From the IMG/VR virus record IMGVR_UViG_3300032322_002595, positions 1 through 23,063 of that record: DNA of 23,063 bases; one strand, written 5' to 3'. The notes under the pieces are model-generated. The model was not told the origin of the DNA, did not search any database, and worked only from the letters and a program-made list of their open reading frames with translations. This DNA comes from a virus. The position numbers and the translations under genes are program-made. Numbering within the stretch: the stretch's first letter is position 1; each line of letters opens with the position of its first letter. Below are positions 8,306 to 15,338 of this stretch, in pieces.

Positions 8306-8695
8306 TTATCTCCTCATCTTACTAATGTCCTTGGCTGCTTCATCATTGAAGATGGGTACTGCATTGGACTTATGCATAGTACCAATACCGATGATCTTGT
8401 CACCGGTATATTGCATTGGTTGTTTGATTGTGACTGCACCTTTGTGACCAGTGTCAACACTAGAAAACTTTTTGATTTCTGCGACACGTGGATTAACAGG
8501 TGGCTTGTAAACTTGTGCCTTAAGACCGCGCTCACGTTGACGGTCACTAATGTCAGTCTTCCACTTGTCTTGAAGTTCTTGCCACTCACGGTCTAATCGC
8601 TCGGCGTTGCGCTTTTGTTCTGCGCTTGCCCATTTTTTCTTGCCCTTGCGTTTGCCAAGGGTAGTGAGTGCAGGGTGTGCTAGGTGCATAGTCAT
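8306..8695 (-). CDS. Conserved phage protein of unknown function, basic (129 aa)
   Basis: A 129-residue protein, strongly basic in its first half ([25 protein letters not shown], a likely helix) and ending with a conserved-looking block: [34 protein letters not shown] and [12 protein letters not shown] know this C-terminal pattern from unannotated proteins of aquatic tailed phages but have no function for it. It is first in the operon leading to IF-1 and is served by a strong sigma70-type promoter. Two ATG codons (8695 and 8689) are possible; neither has a clear Shine-Dalgarno. An open frame in another register of the same stretch is a shadow. Confidence 0.75.
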   Translation of the reverse strand: MTMHLAHPALTTLGKRKGKKKWASAEQKRNAERLDREWQELQDKWKTDISDRQRERGLKAQVYKPPVNPRVAEIKKFSSVDTGHKGAVTIKQPMQYTGDKIIGIGTMHKSNAVPIFNDEAAKDISKMRR

Positions 8696-8728
8696 ATCAA
8701 ATTGATAACATGAGTTGATAGTATATTG

Positions 8729-8757
8729 AGTATAGCACCATATGATTATATTGTCAA
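8729..8757 (-). promoter_or_regulatory. Sigma70-type promoter for the IF-1 operon
   Basis: On the minus strand, TTGACA (8757-8752), a 17-nt spacer and TATACT (8734-8729) match the host housekeeping promoter at 11 of 12 positions. It overlaps the stop codon region of the gene ending at 8759 and would give a leader of about 25-30 nt to the gene starting at 8695. The IF-1/SOD block may therefore be expressed early by unmodified host polymerase. Confidence 0.75.
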
Positions 8758-8758
8758 G

Positions 8759-9304
8759 TTATTTTTGAAGTATTGACCAAATCTTTTCTTTTTCTTTTAT
8801 GTCCGCAACCAACTCTTTGTATCTGCGGGCGAGTTCTCTTAATTCTTCCCACTTTTCTTCAAGTTCAGGGGCAGGTTGATAAATTGCTAACTGGTCTTGT
8901 ATTTTTGATAATGTTTCACCTATGTCAACACCTTTAACTTTAAGAGTGCCGTCAACGTTTGCATCACCTTGAATTTGTATATTACCATTACTATATGGAT
9001 TATTCCAAGTCGGAATGTTTGAATATGTACTTGGAGATAACGTGACTGTTGATGGGCTAAGACCTGTGTATATACTTGTGCTTGAACCACCTAAAGTTAC
9101 TGCAGATATATTTCCATATGAATAAGAACCTGATCCATATGTGTAGATATCTGTTGACGTATCACCTGACAATGTTATTGTGTCGTCCATTGATAAAGAT
9201 GGAATAGTATAAGAATCTAGACTAGAGATTTCTTTTGGATCTAAGTCAAATTTAAAATCACTTAAATCAACTGTTACTTTTACTTCATCTGAGGTTGAAT
9301 TCAT
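8759..9304 (-). CDS. Virion-like protein with low-complexity N-terminus and coiled-coil C-terminus (181 aa)
   Basis: The first 120 residues are rich in Ser, Thr, Tyr and Gly (for example SGSYSYGNISAVTLGG) and look extended or beta-rich. Residues 120-135 (DANVDGTLKVKGVDIGE) resemble short repeats of phage fibres. From about 135 the sequence becomes helical and charged: TLSKIQDQLAIYQPAPELEEKWEELRELARRYKELVADIKEKEKIW, a good coiled-coil candidate. This C-terminal pattern, L-x-I-x-x-P-x-P-E-L-E-x-KW-x-x-L-x-x-L, is familiar from small phage structural proteins, but I cannot name the part. The start overlaps the AbrB gene stop (ATGA), with AAAGG upstream. Function remains open. Confidence 0.65.
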   Translation of the reverse strand: MNSTSDEVKVTVDLSDFKFDLDPKEISSLDSYTIPSLSMDDTITLSGDTSTDIYTYGSGSYSYGNISAVTLGGSSTSIYTGLSPSTVTLSPSTYSNIPTWNNPYSNGNIQIQGDANVDGTLKVKGVDIGETLSKIQDQLAIYQPAPELEEKWEELRELARRYKELVADIKEKEKIWSILQK

Positions 9305-9483
9305 TTAAATACCTTTTTAAGTATGTATCTGCCCTTGTCATCTAAATCAAATGAAATTTCATCGCCCGGTTTCCATTTTAATGAATCAAGTAACACAGGA
9401 GGAATAGGTATTAGTACATCACCATTTGTATCCTGTTGGGTGATCACTTCATATTGATTTGTATCTTTCTTTTTTCTAGGCAT
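9301..9483 (-). CDS. AbrB/SpoVT/MazE-type small DNA-binding protein
   Basis: A 60-residue protein with the swapped-hairpin pattern of AbrB-like transition regulators: basic N-terminus (MPRKKKDTNQ), GDVLIPIPPVLLDSLKWKPGDEISFDLDDKGRYILKKV. The KPGD-x-(I/L)-x-F/D core and the final strand are diagnostic. Members bind DNA as dimers and act as repressors or antitoxins. No toxin gene is next to it; it instead overlaps the 181-aa gene by 4 nt, so a regulatory or virion-related role is open. No Shine-Dalgarno is obvious at the start. Confidence 0.75.
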   Translation of the reverse strand: MPRKKKDTNQYEVITQQDTNGDVLIPIPPVLLDSLKWKPGDEISFDLDDKGRYILKKVFK

Positions 9484-9519
9484 ATAGAATACTTAGTGTG
9501 TTATAAATTTACCAATAAA

Positions 9520-11199
9520 TTATTTAAAAAGATTTTTAAATTTGGTAAAATAACTATCATCTTCTGGTGGGATTTTTTCTGTAGCTTGATACTCTTTGCT
9601 AAATTTGTCTCCGGCAGCAGTCTGTAGTTTTTCCATACGTTTGTCATAATCTTGCCATGCTTTCGGATCAACTTCTGGATCTGATTTGGGCGGTAATGTT
9701 GATGTGTTTAATTTTGACTGGCGTTCTTTGTCTAATTGCTCTTTATCTAATCGTGCTTGACGTTCTTTACTAAATTTCTCGCCGGCTGCAGCTTGTAGTT
9801 TTTCCATTCTTGCATCATATTCAGGAGTGCCTACAGTTAACTCTGGTTTTTGTTTTACAGGTTGCGGTTCAGGTTTTACATTTTGCTGTGGTTTATTTGC
9901 ATCAACGTATTGTTGAACAATATTAGGTTCTGTTTTAGTTGTTTTAGTAGCAGGTGGCTCTGATGTAATCTTTGCTGGCGGAGCTGTCGTAGTAGGCTCT
10001 ACATTTGTCTTTGGTGGTTCTTTTGGGGTTACACCAGGTTTATACATTTGACTTATATAACCACCGTATTTTTGATATCCTTGCGGTGCTAAATGTACAT
10101 CATCTCCGCCCCTCACTTCTTTACTAGTGGGTGCTGTTCCTAAATCTAGTATGTCTCTTGACTCTAACGATTTTAATAATTCTTGTCTTAGTTCTTCACG
10201 TTTCTGTTGTAGTTTAGGATTTGCGCTGGCAGTTGGTAACATATAGACTACCTGATGACCTTGTGCTTTACTTGCTGCTATTGTCTTATTAACTTGATCA
10301 ACAATATCAGATAATTTTTTACTACCCAAATCATTTGCACCTATACTTAACGCTACTACACTTCCGGGAGGGATATTTTTAATATTTTTCAAATGTTGTT
10401 TATCAAATGCACTTGATCCTTTTACACCAAGGTTATTCCATGCAATATTGTTTTTGGGATCGTTACTATATCCTCCCACCCCTTGTGCATGACTATCACC
10501 TACTGCGTAATATCCTGGTTTACCTTTAGCTACTGCTGGCGTATCCTTAGCAGTTGCAGGACCGGAACTGATTGTAGGCCCTAAAATATTGCTTGCTACA
10601 TTTTTAATTTTATCTAGTGTTGACGGTTCTGTTTTCGCAACTTGTGTGTCTTTTGTTTTGTCTAACTCATACTGTGTTTTGAGTTCAGCAACATTGTCAT
10701 TAACCCATTTCCAATTCTTTGGTCCGTACCCCTGTTTGATGTCTGATGCAGGTAAACTAGCCCATTGGCTTTTTGTTTTCCTAACTGCATTTATGAAATC
10801 ACCTTGTAGTATGGAATTCAATGCACCTCTGTCTGCAAGCATTTGTATTGCAATTTTATCTTGTGACTCTGGACTAAAATCTTTAAGATTTAGTCTTTTG
10901 GAATAAGGTCCCCAATTAAATCCCATAATCTGATATCTACCAGCCGCATCACTTGGTATTATTTTTTTAAGTGACTTTAGATAAACTGTTTGGTTGGGAT
11001 GTGTACTAAAATCTTTGAATTTACCACCACCAACAATAGTGTTGTAATCAGTATTTCCTTCTGCCCTTGATATTAAATCAAGCATGATACGAACATTGGG
11101 ATCTTTTCTTAATTGATCCAGCCTTTCATTATCCAATGTAGAACGTTGCTGAGGTTGAAAGCGACTTGGTGCTTCAAAAATAAATTCTTTTGCTCTCAT
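9520..11199 (-). CDS. Lambda R-like muramidase fused to SGNH hydrolase, capsid-targeting-like N-terminus
   Basis: A 559-residue protein with four parts. (1) MRAKEFIFEA resembles the T4 capsid-targeting peptide MKTYQEFIAEA, with a prohead-protease-like site after IFE9. (2) Residues 38-175 align by eye with phage lambda endolysin R (GH104-type lytic transglycosylase): LDLISRAEGNTDYN with likely catalytic E47, IVGGGKFKDFSTHPN, DAAGRYQIM, LKDFSPESQDKIA, RGAL and WASLP. (3) Residues 228-390 form an SGNH/GDSL hydrolase: GDSHAQG with S236, SIGANDLG with N290, and DDVHLAPQGY with D366 and H369. (4) A Pro/Thr/Lys-rich tail contains two copies of YD-x-RMEKLQ-x-AAG-x-KFSKE (461-479, 519-537). No signal peptide. 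It overlaps the next upstream gene by 1 nt (TAATG). It probably cuts peptidoglycan, and the esterase may deacetylate glycan; packaging in the head is inferred. Confidence 0.85.
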   Translation of the reverse strand: MRAKEFIFEAPSRFQPQQRSTLDNERLDQLRKDPNVRIMLDLISRAEGNTDYNTIVGGGKFKDFSTHPNQTVYLKSLKKIIPSDAAGRYQIMGFNWGPYSKRLNLKDFSPESQDKIAIQMLADRGALNSILQGDFINAVRKTKSQWASLPASDIKQGYGPKNWKWVNDNVAELKTQYELDKTKDTQVAKTEPSTLDKIKNVASNILGPTISSGPATAKDTPAVAKGKPGYYAVGDSHAQGVGGYSNDPKNNIAWNNLGVKGSSAFDKQHLKNIKNIPPGSVVALSIGANDLGSKKLSDIVDQVNKTIAASKAQGHQVVYMLPTASANPKLQQKREELRQELLKSLESRDILDLGTAPTSKEVRGGDDVHLAPQGYQKYGGYISQMYKPGVTPKEPPKTNVEPTTTAPPAKITSEPPATKTTKTEPNIVQQYVDANKPQQNVKPEPQPVKQKPELTVGTPEYDARMEKLQAAAGEKFSKERQARLDKEQLDKERQSKLNTSTLPPKSDPEVDPKAWQDYDKRMEKLQTAAGDKFSKEYQATEKIPPEDDSYFTKFKNLFK

Positions 11200-11840
11200 T
11201 ATTGCTTGATTAGTCTTATAATAGATTTTAGTAAATCATCCTCACCGTCATTATCTTCTTCTGCAACAGTTTGCGGCTGATTAGCAGATACATACTGGCT
11301 TGCTAAACTTGGCTCAGCCGCAGGTGGTTTAGAACCTACAGAAGCAGTCGTTGGCTGAGTTGCAGCTTTTGGTTGGTTAGCAGCTACGTATTGACTTGCT
11401 AAGCTAGGCTGACTTGCAGCAGTTGTTGGTTGCGCTGTGGTTGTTGCCTGTGCAGTCTGAGTTGTACCACCTATTGCATTAGTTTTTGCTGCATCCGATG
11501 CTGCTGATTGGGTTGCACTTGCTGGCGTTGCTGCTTTTGGATTATTACCCAATGCGTATTGAACTTTAGTAGGATCATATCCACCACCATACTGCTGATT
11601 AGTATTCACTGTTTGGGGTGCAGGTGTATTAATTTTTCCTGATGCCGTCTGTTGTTGTAAACGATTTCTAGCGGCTGTAGCCTGAGCATTCACTCCAGCA
11701 GCTGGCACCGCCGCAGACTGAGTTGGTGCATTAATACTCTTACCAAATGCTGCAGCATTCGGATCATTTGGGTTTATAGCTGTAGCCGGAGCCTCGTTTA
11801 TAATATCTATATATTTTCTAAAAAAATTAGTATCGTTCAT
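11199..11840 (-). CDS. Ala/Gln/Thr-rich putative internal head protein (213 aa)
   Basis: The protein begins MNDTNFFRKYIDIINEAPAT, very like the neighbouring 622-aa protein (MSDRQFFRKYLDIISEADN) and like T4 internal-protein targeting peptides; a prohead-protease-type site follows INE16. The rest is low complexity, rich in Ala, Gln, Thr, Pro and Asn, with two copies of EPSLASQYV-x-ANQP-like sequence (the first with QPSLASQ) that recur once in the muramidase protein (QQYVDANKPQ). It ends with an acidic patch and a hydrophobic helix (DDLLKSIIRLIKQ). There is no enzymatic signature. The start has AAGGAAAAC upstream, 13 nt after the 622-aa gene, so the two are co-transcribed. A role as head-internal or scaffold-like protein is inferred from the N-terminus. 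Confidence 0.65.
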   Translation of the reverse strand: MNDTNFFRKYIDIINEAPATAINPNDPNAAAFGKSINAPTQSAAVPAAGVNAQATAARNRLQQQTASGKINTPAPQTVNTNQQYGGGYDPTKVQYALGNNPKAATPASATQSAASDAAKTNAIGGTTQTAQATTTAQPTTAASQPSLASQYVAANQPKAATQPTTASVGSKPPAAEPSLASQYVSANQPQTVAEEDNDGEDDLLKSIIRLIKQ

Positions 11841-11853
11841 TTGTTTTCCTTAA

Positions 11854-13722
11854 TTACCATGCTCTGCAAGACCAATATCTTGCCTTCCAACGTGGTCCAG
11901 GATTCTCACAACGATGGCGCGCTCTGAAACTCTTTCTACGACTTGGATTTGATTTTTTAATCTTCATGTTCTTGTCGCCGAAGTTTACTTTAACTACTTT
12001 ACCATTTGGCTTCTTAACATAGACTTTTGACTTAGCAACGTCACCTGCCATTGGCTTACCCAATGGCACTTTACGACCTTGATATTCGGCTTCGTTTATA
12101 CTAGCACGGAATTGTGACATTGGACCTTGTCCGCCTTTTTCAGTGTAATCCATCCAAGGCTTGCTGACGTTTTGCTGGAAGTCTTGTGTAACTTCTCCGT
12201 CTTTATCTCTTGACATTAAGTAAGAACCTGTACCCGTTTTTGGATTACGTGAGAATGACTTTGATGAAAAATCCGAACTTACTTTTCCATCCTTCTGTGT
12301 TGTTTTGTGGTCTTGATAAACCGACATCATGGTTTCGTCTTCGTATCCTTCTTTAGCAATGTAATCTTTTGGATCTCCTTTAAGTGGTTTGGCTTTTAGG
12401 GGCTCCTTGTCAATTAATTTAGACGTATCTATATTTGTATCTGTTGCTGGTTTGGTATCAATATAATTATCAGATGGTTTATCTTTTTTATTTGTGTCAG
12501 GTTTAGATTGTGTAGTTTCTTCCTCACACAGGATATTATTCACTTCCAATAACCCTAACAATGTTTCATCTGCTTCAATGATAATACCATCTTCTGTAAA
12601 ACCAATGATACCTGTTTCAATTACAAAGTGTTCGTTTAACTCAATATCAAAACTATCATGTAATTCTATAGATTCAGTTAACTCTGTTTTTTCAGATGAT
12701 TCATTTAATATGCTATAGAATTTTTTAAAGCTATCGTTTTCGTTTGTGGTTTGTTTTTGTCTACCACTTAATCTTACTATCTTTTGTAATTCTTCTTCTA
12801 ATTCTTCCTCTGTAGTTTGTTGAGGTTGAGTTGGTTGCGGTGCTGCAGGCGTAGTTGGTTGAGTTGGCGCAGGAGCTGCTTGTTGTGCTGCAGGCGCAGT
12901 TGGTTGGGTTGGTGCTGCCGCAGGACCTGCTGGTGCGGTAGGTTGATTCGGTGCTACTTCTAATGGACTTCCTAATTTTGGTCTACCGTATTGATCTTTT
13001 GCTACTTGTAAATTAGTAGTCGTTTGATTTGCAGCAGTTGGACTAACAGGCGCTGCTGCTACTGTTCTAGCAATATCTCTTCCCGCAGAGCCGCTCGGGG
13101 CATATTTGTTTGCTTCTAAATCGTAAATATCTTTTTCAGTATATTTTTTTCCAACATTAGGTTGTATCGGCTGCATGAGACTAGGATCATAAAATCCTTT
13201 TCCTGCTTTTTTATCTGCTTGATCCTGTGCACCTATATTACCTATTTGTTTAAAATTTTGTGCTGCTTGTTGTTGATAATCATCAGGTATATTATCTAGT
13301 TCTGCAAACTGTGCTTTGTATGCGTCTTGTTGGTCTTTTGGAAGTGCAGCAAATTCCTTACTTGCCATTCCCTGTTTTGCTATTTTTTGTAGTTGGGCTT
13401 TGCTAGGTAAATTTTTTACTGCACCGGCTGCTTGATTAGATAATCCTTGAAGATCACCACTAGCATACATATCCATAGTTTTTTGATCGGCCCCTGCGCT
13501 TTTCATCGTGCCTAACTCTGCTGCTCTTTGCTGTGCAACTTGCAATGGAGTCTGGTTAGGAGTAGCTGCATCTTGTGCTTGTCTTGCAGCTAGTTCTTCT
13601 GGGCTAACACCCAAATTACCCATCGTATTTTCTATATCTTGCTGGGTTCCAGTTCTTCTGCCGAAGTTATCGGCTTCACTAATAATATCTAAATATTTTC
13701 TGAAAAATTGACGATCTGACAT
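11854..13722 (-). CDS. Putative head protein with two capsid-targeting-like segments (622 aa)
   Basis: Residues 1-17 (FFRKYLDIISEA) are a capsid-targeting-like peptide with a possible cleavage after ISE16. Residues 18-305 are rich in Gln, Ala and Pro. Residues 305-323 (TEEELEEELQKIVRLSGRQ) resemble the C-terminus of the 213-aa neighbour. Immediately after comes a second targeting-like peptide, SFKKFYSILNES (331-342), with further L-x-E sites at LTE350 and LNE364, then an acidic domain to about 400. The basic C-terminal block (about 540-622) includes KVYVKKPNGKVVKVNFGD and KKSNPSRRKSFRARH, with H603, C605 and C619 as possible metal ligands and aromatic residues at the end; this block recurs in uncharacterised proteins of aquatic T4-like phages. 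It appears to be a fusion of two packaged proteins. Start at 13722 has AAAGG upstream and a late promoter. Biochemical function is unknown. Confidence 0.7.
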   Translation of the reverse strand: MSDRQFFRKYLDIISEADNFGRRTGTQQDIENTMGNLGVSPEELAARQAQDAATPNQTPLQVAQQRAAELGTMKSAGADQKTMDMYASGDLQGLSNQAAGAVKNLPSKAQLQKIAKQGMASKEFAALPKDQQDAYKAQFAELDNIPDDYQQQAAQNFKQIGNIGAQDQADKKAGKGFYDPSLMQPIQPNVGKKYTEKDIYDLEANKYAPSGSAGRDIARTVAAAPVSPTAANQTTTNLQVAKDQYGRPKLGSPLEVAPNQPTAPAGPAAAPTQPTAPAAQQAAPAPTQPTTPAAPQPTQPQQTTEEELEEELQKIVRLSGRQKQTTNENDSFKKFYSILNESSEKTELTESIELHDSFDIELNEHFVIETGIIGFTEDGIIIEADETLLGLLEVNNILCEEETTQSKPDTNKKDKPSDNYIDTKPATDTNIDTSKLIDKEPLKAKPLKGDPKDYIAKEGYEDETMMSVYQDHKTTQKDGKVSSDFSSKSFSRNPKTGTGSYLMSRDKDGEVTQDFQQNVSKPWMDYTEKGGQGPMSQFRASINEAEYQGRKVPLGKPMAGDVAKSKVYVKKPNGKVVKVNFGDKNMKIKKSNPSRRKSFRARHRCENPGPRWKARYWSCRAW

Positions 13723-13756
13723 AGTATACCTTTGTTATGGTGATATACTATTTATC
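13721..13756 (-). promoter_or_regulatory. Late promoter overlapping the 5' arm of a start-codon hairpin (622-aa gene)
   Basis: GATAAATA (13756-13749), a full match to the late element, overlaps the stop of the HAD gene. It runs into ATAGTATA (13751-13744), which pairs perfectly with TATACTAT (13728-13721); the last two bases of that arm are the A and T of the start codon. The 15-nt loop contains the Shine-Dalgarno AAAGG. With T4 spacing, transcription begins near 13743, the first base after the 5' arm, so late RNA would not form the hairpin. Confidence 0.6.
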
Positions 13757-14341
13757 TAGGTAGGGTCCGTAAATCTCGTTTAGTTTTTTGATAGTGTCGT
13801 TGGTATTGTTCCAACGATGCAGAACTCCTATGCCACCTGCACTTTCCCAACTACTGATATACTTCTTGTGGTCGTCAATAAGTACGTTAGGTTGCCCACC
13901 CTTCATTGCATAGCGTTCCTTCATGCCGTCAAAGATAGCAGGCATATTTGAATTATGTTGGCTGAGCCAATACTTCTTCCCCTCAATACTAGCTTTAGTG
14001 ATAATCTTTTTCTTATCTTCTTTAGGTGATCTTAGTGGGGCTGATAACACAGTGCAAGGTATGTTATTTTTAGATATCCAGCTTAGTATTTCGGCACATC
14101 CCGATAATACAGGAAGTGTAGCAAAGAAGTTGTAAACAAAGTCAGGACCTTCTGCTTGCAGTGCTGCGATACTTATTTCACGTTGTTCTTTGTCCCCAAT
14201 GTCTTTATACCACTGAATGCTGGGATCATTCATTTTTGTACTCCACCAACGTGCCCATTGGGTGAAGAAGTCGGCTTGGACCCCATCCATATCTAAAAAT
14301 AGATGCGGCATCTTATCCGATTCTAGATCAGCGGCCCTCAT
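13748..14341 (-). CDS. HAD-superfamily phosphatase, 5'(3')-nucleotidase-like
   Basis: A 197-residue HAD hydrolase. Motif I is FLDMDGV with nucleophile D17 and acid/base D19; motif II is TVLSAP (S100); a Lys-containing segment around KERYAMKGG may supply motif III; motif IV is VLIDDH (D156, D157). Spacing and the DMDGVQADF start are like phage and bacterial 5'(3')-deoxyribonucleotidases, so dephosphorylation of nucleotides is the best guess; substrate is not certain. I keep ATG 14341 because GAGGAG lies 7 nt upstream; ATG 14311 (MPHLFLDMDG) would also leave the domain intact. It overlaps the hidden 47-aa membrane ORF by 14 nt. Its last codons form part of the late promoter for the next gene. 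Confidence 0.8.
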   Translation of the reverse strand: MRAADLESDKMPHLFLDMDGVQADFFTQWARWWSTKMNDPSIQWYKDIGDKEQREISIAALQAEGPDFVYNFFATLPVLSGCAEILSWISKNNIPCTVLSAPLRSPKEDKKKIITKASIEGKKYWLSQHNSNMPAIFDGMKERYAMKGGQPNVLIDDHKKYISSWESAGGIGVLHRWNNTNDTIKKLNEIYGPYLDK

Positions 14342-14471
14342 CCTCTAGCTCCTCAGTTAATGGTAACATAATTAGAAATCCTACCAATACAAGTAAGATT
14401 GGAAATAAGCTACCACTTCTTATGGCTAGCATCATGAAAGCAGTAAAAAGTGTAAAAATAAAATAGAACAT
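14328..14471 (-). CDS. Hidden small membrane protein, two hydrophobic segments (47 aa)
   Basis: ATG at 14471 opens a 47-residue frame: MFYFIFTLFTAFMMLAI, then RSGS, then LFPILLVLVGFLIMLPL, ending in an acidic tail (TEELEDEGR). This gives two membrane-spanning segments joined by a very short turn. The stop lies 14 nt inside the HAD gene, and the Shine-Dalgarno of HAD (GAGGAG) is inside this frame, so the two are probably coupled. No good ribosome site precedes the ATG, which would lie at or near the predicted start of transcription. A holin-like role would fit the size and topology, but nothing proves it; a small membrane peptide of other function is equally possible. Confidence 0.6.
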   Translation of the reverse strand: MFYFIFTLFTAFMMLAIRSGSLFPILLVLVGFLIMLPLTEELEDEGR

Positions 14472-14477
14472 ACTTGT

Positions 14478-14506
14478 ATTATAGAGTATTTAGTTTTTAC
14501 TGTCAA
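14478..14506 (-). promoter_or_regulatory. Consensus sigma70 promoter for the 47-aa/HAD pair
   Basis: TTGACA (14506-14501), a 17-nt spacer and TATAAT (14483-14478) are a perfect 12/12 match to the housekeeping consensus on the minus strand. The -35 lies inside the end of the 262-aa gene. The start site would be about 7 nt after the -10, at the ATG of the 47-aa ORF. A late-like ACTAAATA (14494-14487) overlaps the spacer. Confidence 0.8.
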
Positions 14507-15278
14507 TACTACAATCTACCCATTTTAAGTTGTTGTATTGCTCATAACCCCAACTACCTTTTGGGATAAGGCATCTACCCAATTCAGGACTATGGTCTAT
14601 TCTTATTTGAACGATTGACCAAACTAACCAAATAAAATATGCTATACCTATAATTGTGATGGACCAACACGTTATACGATATTTTAATATTTTATTTTTG
14701 CGGGCTTTTATTTTGTCTTGAATTGCCTTCTGTCTCATTTCTATGGCAATAGCTCCTGCTTGCTCTTTGCCAACTTTTTTCATCATTTCTTCTACATCAG
14801 TCCATAATGCGCCCAGTTCGGGAGGACTGTTATAGACCATAATTTCACGCAATTCTGTACTCATGTGTTCTAATTGTTTTTTGAGAAGCACACGTTGTAA
14901 TGCTCGTTTACCTAAACTATCTTCACCGTAATAAACTTCATATTTACTGCGGCGTTCTTCTTCTTCAAATACTGCCATACACTTGTGAAAGTTATCAAAG
15001 TAAGTACCTAGTTGTTGTCCTATTTCTGTGTAAATGTTAGTGGTATCGCCGCTTTGTTTATTAAGCTCAATGATACGGTTTTTTTCAGTTACATACTGAT
15101 TCTTTTCAGCGACCGTAGGTTGTTTGTCTTTGAATTTGTTATTGAATTGGTCGTCAAGGTCCTTGAGGACATCTTTGACATCCCCGGCAGCTCCCTTAAT
15201 GTCCTTGTAAAGTTTGCATCCTTCCTTTACAAGCTTAACCGCACCATTTGCAAGCGCAAACAGCGTTAGCGGATCCAT
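14490..15278 (-). CDS. Membrane-anchored phage protein of unknown function (262 aa)
   Basis: Starts MDPLTLFALANGAVKLVKEGCKLYKDIKGAAGDVKDVLKDLDDQF, a helical N-terminus that I recognise from unannotated proteins near tail genes of aquatic myoviruses. A long charged helical region (60-200) follows, rich in Glu, Lys and Arg. One clear transmembrane segment lies at about 203-224 (TCWSITIIGIAYFIWLVWSIV), then a short C-terminal tail with C236 and C256 around KGSWGYEQYNN that could be disulfide-bonded outside the cytoplasm. The start has AAGGA upstream, and a 5-bp stem (15301-15297 with 15293-15289) could cover that site. Function is unknown. Confidence 0.65.
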   Translation of the reverse strand: MDPLTLFALANGAVKLVKEGCKLYKDIKGAAGDVKDVLKDLDDQFNNKFKDKQPTVAEKNQYVTEKNRIIELNKQSGDTTNIYTEIGQQLGTYFDNFHKCMAVFEEEERRSKYEVYYGEDSLGKRALQRVLLKKQLEHMSTELREIMVYNSPPELGALWTDVEEMMKKVGKEQAGAIAIEMRQKAIQDKIKARKNKILKYRITCWSITIIGIAYFIWLVWSIVQIRIDHSPELGRCLIPKGSWGYEQYNNLKWVDCSIDSKN

Positions 15279-15338
15279 CTTAATTCGTCCTTTCTAAGGA
15301 TCTTATTATTTTGTTTTTATTATTTTTGTACTACTATA

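Noticed and set aside
8314-8596. Alternative frames on both strands within the 129-aa gene
   Set aside because: They overlap fully with a frame whose C-terminal block looks conserved, and they lack ribosome sites.
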